Source: Theobroma cacao (Eukaryota > Streptophyta > Magnoliopsida > Malvales > Malvaceae). From it: 64,000 nt of DNA. Numbering within the stretch: the stretch's first letter is position 1; every line of letters begins with the position of its first letter. A program made the position numbers and the translations under genes. The stretch covers positions 33,653,379 to 33,717,378 of the forward strand of contig NC_030852.1 of assembly GCF_000208745.1 (NCBI RefSeq), given 5' to 3'. Shown piece by piece: positions 29,078 through 40,713 of the stretch. The notes under the pieces were generated by a model that was not told the DNA's origin, did no database searches, and saw only the letters and a list, made by a program, of their open reading frames with translations.

Positions 29078-31240
29078 CTATATGGAATGCCCCAAGCATT
29101 AAATTAAAGACAAATATAAAATTATAAAGATACCGCTAAGACGATTAAACGTTGTAGCATAACAACTAGATTTTGAGAAAATGGTAACTATTTCAAAGAA
29201 ACGATAAAGGTATTACAACAAAGACCAAAATGCCTTGATGTAAACAGTGAAGAGCTAAGTGCACAGCAGCACCCATAGTGAAATAAATAACTACAAACCA
29301 ATTATGGAAGTCTGAAAGCACACTGAAAGAGAGAAGGTATTTCAGAGAGAGAAACGGATTGTCAAAATCTGTTATATACATCTCAAACCAGTTGCCCATC
29401 AGAAAATGATAATGAAGAAAAATCTACAAAAACCTGTGAGAATAGGGAGATACAGAAAGTTCAGATAGATATCAACTAAATATTGAGTGTCAATTTGGTT
29501 CAGAATTAAATATTCTTGTACTTCTCCCAAAAGAACCTTAATTATGTATCAGTACATTGGTTCCTAATGTAAAGAACTTTAGTGATAAAGACAGCAGTTA
29601 TATAGTTTTCTTTTCCACCTTTTCAGGCAAGGAATTCAATCTAGAAGAATGGAAGCCCATCCTTTAGTAGGCATGTTTCAATGGAAATATAGCATTCATT
29701 TACTGTAAAAAAAATTACAGAAACTGGTTCTCCTATTATGCCAATCAAAAGTAACATAATCAAGTCAAAACTGGGGAAAGAAAAATTAAGATCATAGAAT
29801 ATTAAATTCATTCCTGAAAACATAAAAGATAGAAATTATGTCCAGAGCAATAACCAGAAAAAAAGAAAAAGAATAAATACTTCTGAAATCAGCAAAAATA
29901 AACAAAATTAGCTTTATTAAACTAACTCATGATGCCAGTCTTCAACAATTATAGAAATCTGTGTAGGGAAAAACTTTACTAAAACACAATAGTAACACGA
30001 GATAAGCAACCAACTTTTCCAAGTAAGACAAGAACACGCGCCAAGCTGCCAAGTATGCATATAAAAGCTAAATTTCCTATTCTAGTCTTGTTTACTTAAC
30101 CAATATGGCCAACAAACACAATGTATTAAACTGATATTTTGGAATAAACATAGAACCAAGTTTCAAACTGCCATTACAGCCGTTATAACCCGGAAACATT
30201 TAAATAAGTCCACTTAATTATCGATCAAATTTCAACACAAGCATCTTACTCACAAATCAATTGATCATAGAAAAACACATGATCTACTCCCATCATCGCT
30301 TTAAAACCCCAATGCAATAAATGAGAACATAAAAGATAACAAACCATTAAAAATCAAACAGATAAATAATCCCAAGTTCTTAATTAGGTCAATCAACATC
30401 AATTGCCAGCAGAATGAGAACAGCACCATTGACAAGAGGTAATACATGAAGTTGTGAAAAACAGATAAAAAAGAAGCAAGACATGTATCACCATTGTCAC
30501 TCCTGAATCAGTCATTCCAAAGAAAAACAGATTCCCCTGCTTTAATTAGCTCAGAAATTTATCTAACTGCGACTAATATAATGATCAAGTTCATCAATCA
30601 TCAGTAAACATGATAGTTGTACGCACATTGTTCAAAGCTTCATGTTTTAAAACTTAATACTTTATAATAACCAACAAAAGGAAAAAGCTTTAACCGAAAC
30701 CACCATGCACAACAAGAAAACCTCCTAATTAACTAAAAAACACCAGAAACCATGGTGTCCAGTGGCAAACAAACAAGATCACTAGTACAATCAGCCAAAA
30801 GAACAAAAACCCACATTGAAGAAAGACACAGAAAAGCAAAAGAACAAAACATTGATCACCAATCCAAACAAATAAACATGCAGCATTCAAACCACCCAGA
30901 ATCCAAAAATACAATGAGAAAACATAAAACAGATAGAAAGTTTACTCACTTTTCTTGATAAAACGGCAATGTACTTTTTTTACTGAAAGAACGCTCTCTC
31001 AGTCTCTCTATGACTAAATGAAAAGGCAGAGAGAGACAGAGAGGGACAGAGTAAAAGAGAGGATGGATTAAAAGTGCAGGATAATTGAGACTCTCACAGT
31101 GAAACCTGGCTGAAGAGAATAGAGGGCAAAAGTGCAAATAAAAGAAGAACCAGGCGCAAACAAACATGGAAATCGGGCTTTTTGTAAAAAGAGAAAAAAG
31201 GAAAAAAAGAGATAAAGACGCCGCCGGTTTGTAGTCTCAA
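29078..31240 (-). other. NRPD1: 5' UTR intron and leader exon of NRPD1
   Basis: Minus-strand acceptor CATATAG|GTTG just above 29077 and donor AAAA|GTGAGTAAAC at 30950/30949 would define a 1.87-kb leader intron. This places the first, non-coding exon at about 30950-31240, a GA/CT-rich block. No coding exon is seen in the intron. The transcription start is not fixed by sequence. Confidence 0.5.
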
Positions 31241-31429
31241 TTCAACTGCCCCAAGGACAAAAATCACACCCAGTTCAAGAAGTAGAAGACCAAGGGCAAT
31301 GCCGAGGGGTTTAAAAACAAATACAATTTTCTTTTCCTTCCTGTCGGACAAAACATTAAAACTACCCCTACACTCTTCTTTATTTACGACACTGGTATTA
31401 GCCATTTTTATATTTTGATCTGGGACAGT

Positions 31430-31820
31430 TTATTCCCTTCTGTATTATTTGGCAAAACAGTTAAATAAGTCCCTAAATTATATTAAAAATTTTAAATATA
31501 TTTTTATATTTTTATTATATTTAATTAAATTTTTATATTTTTACTTTGAGTTAAATAAATTCTTATGATTAAATAAAATATTATTTATCATACTATATCA
31601 CATTGCACGTATAATGTGATATGATAAATTGATTATGTGATATTTTTTACTTTTCACATCAATATTATATTAGTGTTATATAAAATAATAAGTAGTATTT
31701 TGATTAATAGTAATTAATTAATTATTAATTATAAAAGTTTATTTAATTTAAAATAAAAATATACAAATTTGATTGAATATAATAAAAAAAAAACTTGTTT
31801 TAATTTATTTAAATAGTTTC
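31430..31820. repeat. AT-rich dispersed element upstream of NRPD1
   Basis: Begins near AATAAGTCCCTAAATTAT, a motif common at ends of plant non-autonomous elements, and continues as A/T-rich sequence. It holds a small imperfect palindrome at about 31585-31632 (ATATCACATT against AATGTGATAT). Its right part resembles 8700-8830. No coding capacity is seen. Confidence 0.45.
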
Positions 31821-34800
31821 AAAGCTTTTTTTAACACTATACCGTATTATTTTCTAAGTTTTCACTTTTCACGGTGCAATAATTAAGTAAAAAAAATTAT
31901 GTACATAAATTGTGTTATTGTCATTATCTTATTATACATATACATATATATATATATGGAAATGTTATAATTTCTTTCAACTGTTGCTTTATTTTGTTGA
32001 AATCATGAAAATTCAAATGACCAATAACATTAATATTTTACAGAAAAATAATCCAAATAACCAATCAACATTGCCTTATTTTTAAATTCATGCCACATGT
32101 AACGCCATATATTTCCTTATATAACGAAGGTGCTTTTATGGTAATATGCTTTAAGAAAATACCCTTACATTGAATATGAAATTATCTTTTTTTTTATGGG
32201 AATTTATTTACTTATTTATTTTCCTAAGGAATGCTTGAAGAATTTGGAAGATGGTTCTTTCAACCCATTTGCGAAAAAACAAAAGAAATTGTAAGCTCAT
32301 GACATACGCAAACAGGTCCAAACAGGAAAGATAGACATAAATTGAGCTCAGATATTTTAAGATCCTTTGTTATTAAAGTTGCTTTACTTGAATGAATGAT
32401 ATGCGGAACCTGTCCAACTCACCTCTGTGTCACAAAGTGGGCCTTTTGGCCTTATCACTTCATCAATCTTTTTCGAGAAAATTGGGTATTAATTAAAGTC
32501 ATTGCCTTTACTTAATAAAGTATTAAAATTTTTTAAAATTTTTAATTTTTTTTTCTCTTTAACAAGGCAAAGTCTTAAATTCTAATACCCATTTTTTAAT
32601 ATATAAATAAATTATTAAGTAATCGTAGAAAAATAGAGATTTGAAGGAATTTGTTGGTAGTATATAATCTAAATGTAATTATCTTACTTAATAACAAGAA
32701 TATTACTACGTGTGAATTGGATGAAATCAGGAAAGTCAAATAAATTTTACAGCTGCCATAATCCAAGTGTCAGATTTTTGGGGAGTGAAAATAANGGGGG
32801 GTGGGGCTCCCTAGGGGACGTAGTGGGGTCTTTCAAAGGAGGAAAAGATAGCTTCACGTGGCAGAAAACGTTAAAAATAAAACTACCTGGAAAGATGGGC
32901 AACGTGGCAGACATGCGGTGGAGAAAAGGGAAAAGGCACGCAAAATTTTGTATCGCTGAAAGGACGCACTTTTTTCTTTACCACTATGCAAACTTTTTGT
33001 TAGAGGTTTCCATATTTTGCTTATCGGAAATCTCTTTCGATAATTGCTGTACCTTTTTATTTTGTCATATCAATATCAAAAAAGGTATTTTATGGATCAT
33101 TCTATTTTATGTGTTTAAAAATTTTAATTTAATATTAAATTAATTTAAATTAATAAATATTATCACATCATTTATTAAAAAATTTATTTCAAATTTTGTA
33201 TTTACTTTGCTTGTAAATCAAAATTTTACTTGTTTTTAACTTTAATATTAACAAAAAATATAGAATGAAGATGCATTTTGCAATTATTCAATCTATCATT
33301 TACCTTCCAATAGTTGAGATGGTTTTTTACTTTGTAGTATAAGTCTAACTCTATTAAGACTATAAATTTGTATTTATTTATCTCAATAAATTTTTGTTGT
33401 ATTCTATATCAGTTTCATATATTAATTTTGATAAATGTAATAATTTACATATATACGTATGTACGTGTATTTTTTTGTTTTTAATGTTGAAGCACATGCG
33501 AGCATTTCTTTTATTAAAAAATGAAAAAAGCTTAACAAGCATGACGATTTAATGTAATTTTACAATATTTTTAATTCTATATCTATTTTTTTTTTATCAA
33601 AAACTAAAGTAAATTTTATATTTTGTTCATAGTACTGAGATTAATATGTAACTTTGTTACATTCTTTTATTTTTGCCTTAAATATCAAAAGAGCACAAAT
33701 TTGAGAACGGTGGCTCTATGTAGGAGATTAGAGGCAAAGGGAAAGGGGCTAATAGATCCGTCCCCAAAAGGTTTTAATTTTTTTAAAATTTTATATCTAT
33801 TTAAAAAAAAAGAATTTTATTCCTTTAAATATTATTTTTTTTAATATAATCATTTTATAAATATTTACTTTCATCCCAAACATGAAATCTTAACTTCATC
33901 ATCGTAAGAGATATTTGTGTCTTAAAAAAAAAAAAAAAGACAAATGAAGAAGATGCGCCGATTTGTAACCAAATGGTTAAAAAGTTAAAAAATTGAAAAG
34001 GTCTTTTTTTAAAAAAAAGAGTTTTTTTGGTCTCATCCTTATTGATAATAAAAGCTTATTAGATGTCTAGTCAATGTTCATTGTCTTTGAACTTTAACTT
34101 TGGGAATGAAAAAAGAGACTATGACTAATTGCTCAACAACAATCACTGAACACCTAACTTCTACAATATTCTAAAAATAATTGTCAAGGTGCATTGGGGG
34201 AGCCTTGTCATTGTCTTAATTTTAATAACCAACAGTACAAGCACAATAGTAATAACAGGAGGAACAGGAGCCCATATTAAGAGTTGGTTAGAGGTCATGG
34301 GAATGGGGAATTAGACCAAGTAATTTGTTAAAATGGGCCAAATTCAGAAAGTCATTACCTGTACTTACGCCCAATAGAATCGAACCAAAGCTTCAAATTT
34401 CCGCTGGGGGTGAAAACAAACTCTGCAAAAAGCTGCTCAAAAAGGCCAGATTTCATTTTAACTAACAGTAAAGTGGTTTGGCTTGCCCACCCCGCTCCCC
34501 CGAGACGACAAAGACGAGGAAAAACAAAAGGAAAGGTGTCATAAAACTTGCCGAGCAGAGTGAGGAAATTTTGGGCAGCGGGTTTAGCACATTGAAAGAT
34601 ACATTTCGGCTTTCAGGCCAAGAAGCAGGGAACTGCAAGAAATATGTTGGAGTTGTGGGCTTGTTAGGTGGACAAAGACCTTTGCCAGTCATGTGTTTGG
34701 CCAATCCTTTTTCGTTTTTTTCTCCTGTGAACTGAACATGCATAGTACATCTCATGGATTAAACGTAGTAGACATGAAAAAGACTTGTCCTCGGATATTG

Positions 34801-35560
34801 TTTCTTTTACCTTTGCCACCTTCTGTTGGAACATTATTTGAACAACCACTCTTGTCCAAAATAAATCCCACAAGAACAGAAAAACTCACCCCCCCCTCCC
34901 CTCTACCTCTAACTAAAAACATGCCCCGACAGAGTATTGTTTTAGCCTCTAATTCTTAGTACTAAAATAGCCCCACTACTTTTGAGGATATTGCTTTGTT
35001 TTTTCCTTTTTTATGAAGAGATTTATACTTTTATAAGTTTAAAAATAATTACTTATAATTTTACACATCAGGATCTCAATTGTTAACAAAATACATGATA
35101 ATTGTTGGATCTGAATCATCTATAAACGTGTTTACACGTTTAAGCATCATAATTATTTTAATAATATATTCGATACTAACATCATGATTAAAATTACACA
35201 ATGATTTTATTTTTTTTAAAAAAAGTTATGTAACGCGGTGTGTCTTTCTTTATAAAAAATAGTTATTAAATTATAAAAAAATAAAAAATAAAATAAAAAA
35301 AGAGAAAAAATCTAAGCAATTGTGTCAGTGGGTTGGCTGGTTGCAATAGCACATAAGTATAACATTTTTAAAAGGCAAAAAATAATACAGGGAATTCCCG
35401 TACTTGTATTTGTATACAGCTACTCAGAGCACGAATCACAGCTGGGAAATTTTGCCTCCTTTTTCTCCTACCAAAGCTTGAAATCCTTTCTTTCCTTGTA
35501 GGGGGACCTCAACTTAATAAAGAACTTCTGAGTCTCTCGACTTCTCTTTCTGCACATTGC
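31821..35560. other. Spacer between the divergent NRPD1 and PEPKR2 genes
   Basis: No gene is supported. A GC-richer patch at 32700-32960 contains CACGTGGCAG and AACGTGGCAG (ABRE/G-box cores) and an N at 32795 next to a G run. The 34.4-34.9 kb stretch has overlapping short frames on both strands with no recognisable product. Confidence 0.5.
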
Positions 35561-35598
35561 ACAGTTTTTGTACTCCTCAAGGACCATTTATATCAACC

Positions 35599-35965
35599 CA
35601 CGTGGCAGAGCAGTCATTGGGACCCACCATCATCAGCTCCACAGATTATCTGCGCCATCAGTGTTCTGGGTCCCGCGATCTAATGAGGACTGTCATATAC
35701 CGTTATACGTCCTATTCTACTAAAATAATACACAAATACCAAAAGGAAGGATCTAAAATAACATAGAGAAGTTCCCTTGGATTAAAAAAAATAGGGTAAT
35801 GCTGTCTCCACTTGCTGGTTGGTGTGAGAGTTAATCATCATTGCACATGTCCACGTGGAGGGTAATTTGGTAAATGAAACCATCAGGTTTGCTGGGACCC
35901 ACATCCCAACTAGATGTAATGGGACACGTGGCAAACTCAAGTGGTGATTGTGCACCTTTATATCC
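35599..35965 (+). promoter_or_regulatory. Three palindromic G-boxes and a TATA-like box upstream of PEPKR2
   Basis: CACGTG occurs at 35599-35604, 35852-35857 and 35925-35930; two copies are followed by GCA, as in ABRE-like elements. A TTTATATCC box at about 35957 follows the last one. The spacing suggests transcription starting near 35990 and a leader intron beginning near 36184. G-boxes bind bZIP and bHLH factors; which ones act here is unknown. Confidence 0.5.
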
Positions 35966-37001
35966 TGCACATTATTGGGCAATGCTTAATATCCATACAA
36001 AACAAAGCATAAAAAAGATAAATAATAATACCATGAACATTGAAACAGGTTCCTTAGGTTGCCGGTCACATTGGAAGATGTTCTTTTGAACCAGAGAGAA
36101 ACCAAGGACTGAGTTTTGGACCCTGGAAAAAACTGAAGACTTTCCCATAAAACATATGTACTCGTTCAACGCATTTGCTAAGCTGGTCAGTCTCTTCTCT
36201 CTTTCTGGGATTGAAAAATGTGTGTTCTTTTTATGCATTTTAGTTTTGTTTAGTTGAAAAACTTTCAACTTTATGTCTTTTTCTTATGTAAATTTTGCTG
36301 GGATTTCGTGTTTTTGGTAGTTCGTGATTCTGTTTTGCTATGGGGTTGTACGGTTGTTTTGTAAAGTATGTGGTTTTCTTTATTTTTGTTATGTTATGAA
36401 TAATTATGGGTTCTGTTGGGGTCTTTAACGTTTTTGGGTTTTAGAGTTATGGTTGAGGTTTGCTTTGGGAGGTTTACTTTTCTATGCTAAGTTTAAATTT
36501 AGTTATGGATCTGCAAAGAGCATTTGAAGAGTGGTTTGTGATTGAATTCTCTGTATTTGGCAACTAAGTAAGAGGAATATTAATAAACTATAGAAAAAAG
36601 TTGATAAGAAATAAAAAAGGAAAACCAGAACCTTGGGGTTTAAGCAGGTTGTCTGAGATTTAGCAATTCATGCTTTTGCTGTAGGTGATCATTGTGGAAG
36701 ATCAAAGCCTTCTGCGACTCTGCTGTGGGAATTGTTCAGTTTATGAAGGGGGTCAACAAGGCTATCTCTGATAAGAGTTTAACTGTATATCATGAGAAGC
36801 TCATGTTAGAAGTTGATTCTTTGTATGGGTTTGGTAAATGTGTTGTTTCACATAATTGATCTCATGTCTAACCTAAGAATCCAGCCAACTCATGGATTAG
36901 ATTGCAAAGCTGAGAAGAAAAGATGGTAGTTCTATATCATTTGATGTTGCTAGTGAGGTCTTGATGGGTGTTTTTCTATAATTATAGTTGCCCTCATTGG
37001 C

Positions 37002-39418
37002 ATGGAAATTGTCACTAGCAATAACATTAGCCTTCCTTCAATCCAATTCTGCAACTGTTACAAGGTTGCGAGCCTTGCTAAGACAATTATGGACACAACT
37101 CAAATATCAAATTTGCGAGATCAGTATGTTCTTGGAGGGCAATTAGGATGGGGGCAATTTGGTGTGATTAGGGCATGCTCTGACAAGTTAACTGGTGAGG
37201 TTTTGGCTTGCAAGTCCATTGCTAAAGATAGGTTGGTCACACCAGATGATTTCTGCAGCATCAAGCTTGAGATTGAAATAATGACTAGGTTATCTGGGCA
37301 CCCAAATGTTGTGGATCTCAAGGCAGTTTATGAAGATGAGGACTTTGTGCACTTGGTGATGGAGTTATGTGCAGGAGGGGAACTTTTCCACCGGCTTGAG
37401 AAATATGGGAGTTTTTCTGAGTTTGAGGCTCGTGTTCTTTTTAAGCATTTGATGGAAGTGGTCAAGTACTGTCATGATAATGGCATTGTTCATAGAGATC
37501 TCAAACCAGAAAATATTCTCTTAGCAACTAAATCCTCGTCATCTCCAATTAAACTGGCAGATTTTGGTCTTGCAACCTATATAAAACAGGGTGAGGTCTC
37601 TATTGTTCCTTTTATTTCATTTAGTGCATCTCGAAGACAACATTTGGTCTGCGTATTTTTAATGAAAGAATTTTGGTTTCATGTCAACAGGGCAAAGTTT
37701 GCATGGTACTGTTGGTAGCCCATTTTATATAGCGCCAGAGGTTTTGGCAGGGGGTTATAATCAAGCTGCTGATGTATGGAGTGCAGGAGTTATTTTGTAT
37801 ATTCTTCTAAGTGGGATGCCTCCTTTTGGGGGGAAGACTAAATCAAAGATATTTGATGCTGTTAGGGCTGCCGAACTAAGATTCCCTACTGATCCTTGGG
37901 ATCACATCTCTGTATCTGCGAGGGATTTAATCACTAGAATGCTTTGTGTAGACCCTTCTAAGAGGCTCACTGCAGCAAAGGTTCTAGGTAAGTTGATGTA
38001 TAAATTTTTGTCTGTGCTGAGTGCACATAATTGCATTGCAAGTTAATAAGAGGCTATGAAACTAGTAATATGATTTTTCAGGTAAACCAGTTGGTGGTAT
38101 GCTTGTTTCCTGAAATTAAAAAGGTACAAAATTATCTTAATAATTGAAAAGCTATTTAACAAATTAGTTCATAGTACTGCCATGTTTTAATCAAGAAAAA
38201 GAATGCTGTTCACACTTTAGACCATTAGGCTATCACTTGAAAGTTGAAAGCACTTCAGTTGCATGGTTCAGAAGCTACTTTTGTCATCAAATATTCAATT
38301 TGGAGGTTCATCAAACAAATATGACAATATGGTTTGATCAATAAAGAAATTAAGGATGTTGTTAGGATTTAGTTAATGCAACGCAAGAGTCCACGGAGCT
38401 TTTTCCTCTTGTCACAGTCCTAAGAAGCAGGAAAGTTGCATGCTATACTTTTCAAATTTTAGCATGGTTTCAAAACTAGGCTTTTAGCCCTTCAGAAAGA
38501 GTTTGTTCCAATTTATAGCTTCTAATAGAAGCCACTGCGTTTCACAGCTCACCCCTGGGTGGAGGATTGCAGAGAAGTAGCTGAAGAAGCATTGAAACAC
38601 GACAACCTTGATTGCAGAGAGCTCGAAGTAGGAGGAGGTTCTTTCGCCATGCCATTCGTAGACAGAAATCAGGATTATAGCTTTAGTGATGGATCACCTG
38701 TATCTGCCAATGGCCAACTGGGAACACCTGCATTCACTTGCAAATCATCCTTTTCTTCTTTCTTAGTTGAAAATGCAAGTCCTTGCTCTGAATCTGTGGG
38801 TTTTTCATTTAGCAGCTGCTGTCAATCAAGTGCAGCAGAATTTTCATCCACAATTCCATCAATGCCAAGCTTTACATTCTTCAGTCCAACTGCTGCTGTT
38901 GAACCGCTAAAAATTTCTTTGGAAGCTAAAGCTGAGACATCAAAGATGGGAAAAGAATATGGAGGTATTTGTTTTCATTTTATTCTTGGCTAGAGGCTGC
39001 TATTTTCCTTTTTTTTCTTGAAAACTGAACAAGGAAATATGGCTTATGGAACTTGATACTGGTGGCTACTTCTCATAATTAATTGGAGAATGCCAAAAAT
39101 GGATTAATGGGGAATTGTAACATTATGCTGACTTCTTTCTTTCACTCTGCAGAATCAAACTTAGTAAAGCTATTTATGTTGCCGGATACTTCAGTTGCAG
39201 TGAAACACAAGACAGGAGAAGTGGAACAAAAGACAGAAATTCGCCGGGGAGGATCCAACGGATCTCGCCTTGCAGGCATTCATAGCAAAAGGAATCACAC
39301 TATTGGTCTTGGTGAGTTTGATCACTTTGACCTTGTGGTGACTGAGTCAGTAATCCGTTGGGCATCCTGCACTCATATTCCTACCGCTCCATCACTTAGA
39401 TTATCCCTCGTATGCTAG
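37002..39418 (+). CDS. Ser/Thr protein kinase of the PEPKR2 (CDPK-like) type
   Basis: Four coding exons: 37002-37590, 37691-37987, 38548-38964, 39153-39418; GT-AG and in frame, 1569 nt, 522 residues. All kinase hallmarks are present: glycine loop GQLGWGQFG (about residues 46-54), catalytic lysine in ACKS (K71), HRDLKPEN (from 164), DFG (187-189), and the activation-segment end YIAPEVL in exon 2. The fold belongs to the CDPK/SnRK group, but no EF-hands follow. Instead there is a serine/phenylalanine-rich tail (FTFFSP) ending in the conserved TVTESVIRW-like and PTAPSLRLSLVC block that I recognise from PEPKR2. PEPKR2 is named for its relation to PEP-carboxylase kinase; its substrate is not established. 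The first ATG is uncertain: an upstream exon (36743-36833) joined to 36988 would add 35 in-frame residues. It is divergent from NRPD1 and convergent with a tRNA gene. Confidence 0.9.
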
Positions 39419-39856
39419 AAGTGTTCATACAAGGTTTGAGCAAAAGGGGAACAACTATATACACTGATATTGACTGGAACAGAAATAGAAAACGTGACAC
39501 AGCTGGGAACATAGATGCAGATGTGAGATATGTATATCAAATCTGAGGAGCTGAGCTCTGGTAAAAAGGGATCTGTTGGCTTAATTTCATGTTGGTGTTT
39601 GAGTGATGATGCTTTTCTGAATTTGAAGATTGAAATTGGCATTATGTTCAGAGTCAGGCGATGTAATAGGGTACAACTACTTATTCATCCTCTAACAAGC
39701 CGCCCTGTAACTTGGGAGAAACATTTTTGATCCCTTATTGTTTGTAAATTGTAATTTCCGATGAAAATACTTGGAAAAATGCTGCTTTCCACTATCAATA
39801 CATTTTGAGATAACTATTTTCACTTAGTAATTTTTAGCATCTTTTCTGGTAAAAAG

Positions 39857-39863
39857 AAAAAAA
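39857..39863 (-). terminator. Pol III T-run terminator of the tRNA-Gly gene
   Basis: On the minus strand a run of seven T begins 10 bases past the 3' end of the tRNA, the usual Pol III stop signal; a second T5 run follows. Confidence 0.7.
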
Positions 39864-39873
39864 TAGATGTGAT

Positions 39874-39945
39874 TGCGTTTGCCGGGAGTCGAACCCGGGT
39901 CTATTGCTTGGAAGGCAATTATCCTAACCGTTGGACTACAAACGC
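39874..39945 (-). tRNA. tRNA-Gly (anticodon UCC)
   Basis: A 72-nt cloverleaf on the minus strand. The acceptor stem pairs GCGTTTG with CAAACGC and is followed by discriminator A. The A-box lies around TAGTCCAACGGTTAGGATA. The anticodon arm is TTGCC-TTCCAAG-CAA with anticodon TCC. The T-arm is CCGGGTTCGACTCCCGG. No intron and no encoded CCA, as expected for a nuclear gene. It reads GGA codons. It lies 456 bases past the PEPKR2 stop on the opposite strand. Confidence 0.97.
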
Positions 39946-40713
39946 CGAGTGCCATTTCTTTTACCTAAGTTTCAACTTCTGACTTGGTACTTAGAAAGAA
40001 ACATGAGAACCCACGGCCCGCATTATTCAATCGAAAAAGGTTTATTCACTCCTGAATTCCAATCTGAGGCCAATAGCAGAGATTCTTCATCGTTGGGTCA
40101 TGGAAAGAAATGGTTTAATAAAATAACGTGCAGCTGATGGTGATTGCAATCTGTTCAACCCTTAGGAAGACCAAGGGCAACCCAAACCAACAGGAAATGA
40201 AACTAAAATACAAATTTACTAGTTTTCTTGGCTCCCTTCTTAACTCTTAAGCACTAGCATTTACATCACTGTACGAACAAGTTAGACAGAGGCAGTAGGC
40301 ATGATGAACACACGTAGAGGAAAATTTTGCAGACAAGTGACTTCCAAAAAATAATCTTGGAACAAAATTCGTTTCAGTAGTGAGCCATCAGCACCTGGCT
40401 TGAAAAGGGCATCCAAAAGATTTAATAGGAATCACAGAAACAGTTCCTCAGAATTTTTCAGCAGAAGATAATAACTGTAATCTCTGTTTATGGTACAACT
40501 CCTGTGGGCATACAATAATCTCATCAAGTCTGATTATGAAAATAGGCCCCCTTGCTTTTGGAGCCGCCAGAGCAAGCTGGGCTAGTCCCTAAAATTGCCG
40601 ACCCTGGCATAATGTGAAGGAATAATATCCAGGAAAATTGCACTCATTCAGGATTACATTATATTTGCTAGGGCTCAAGATGATGGAATAAAATGATGTC
40701 ACCTATAGATACT

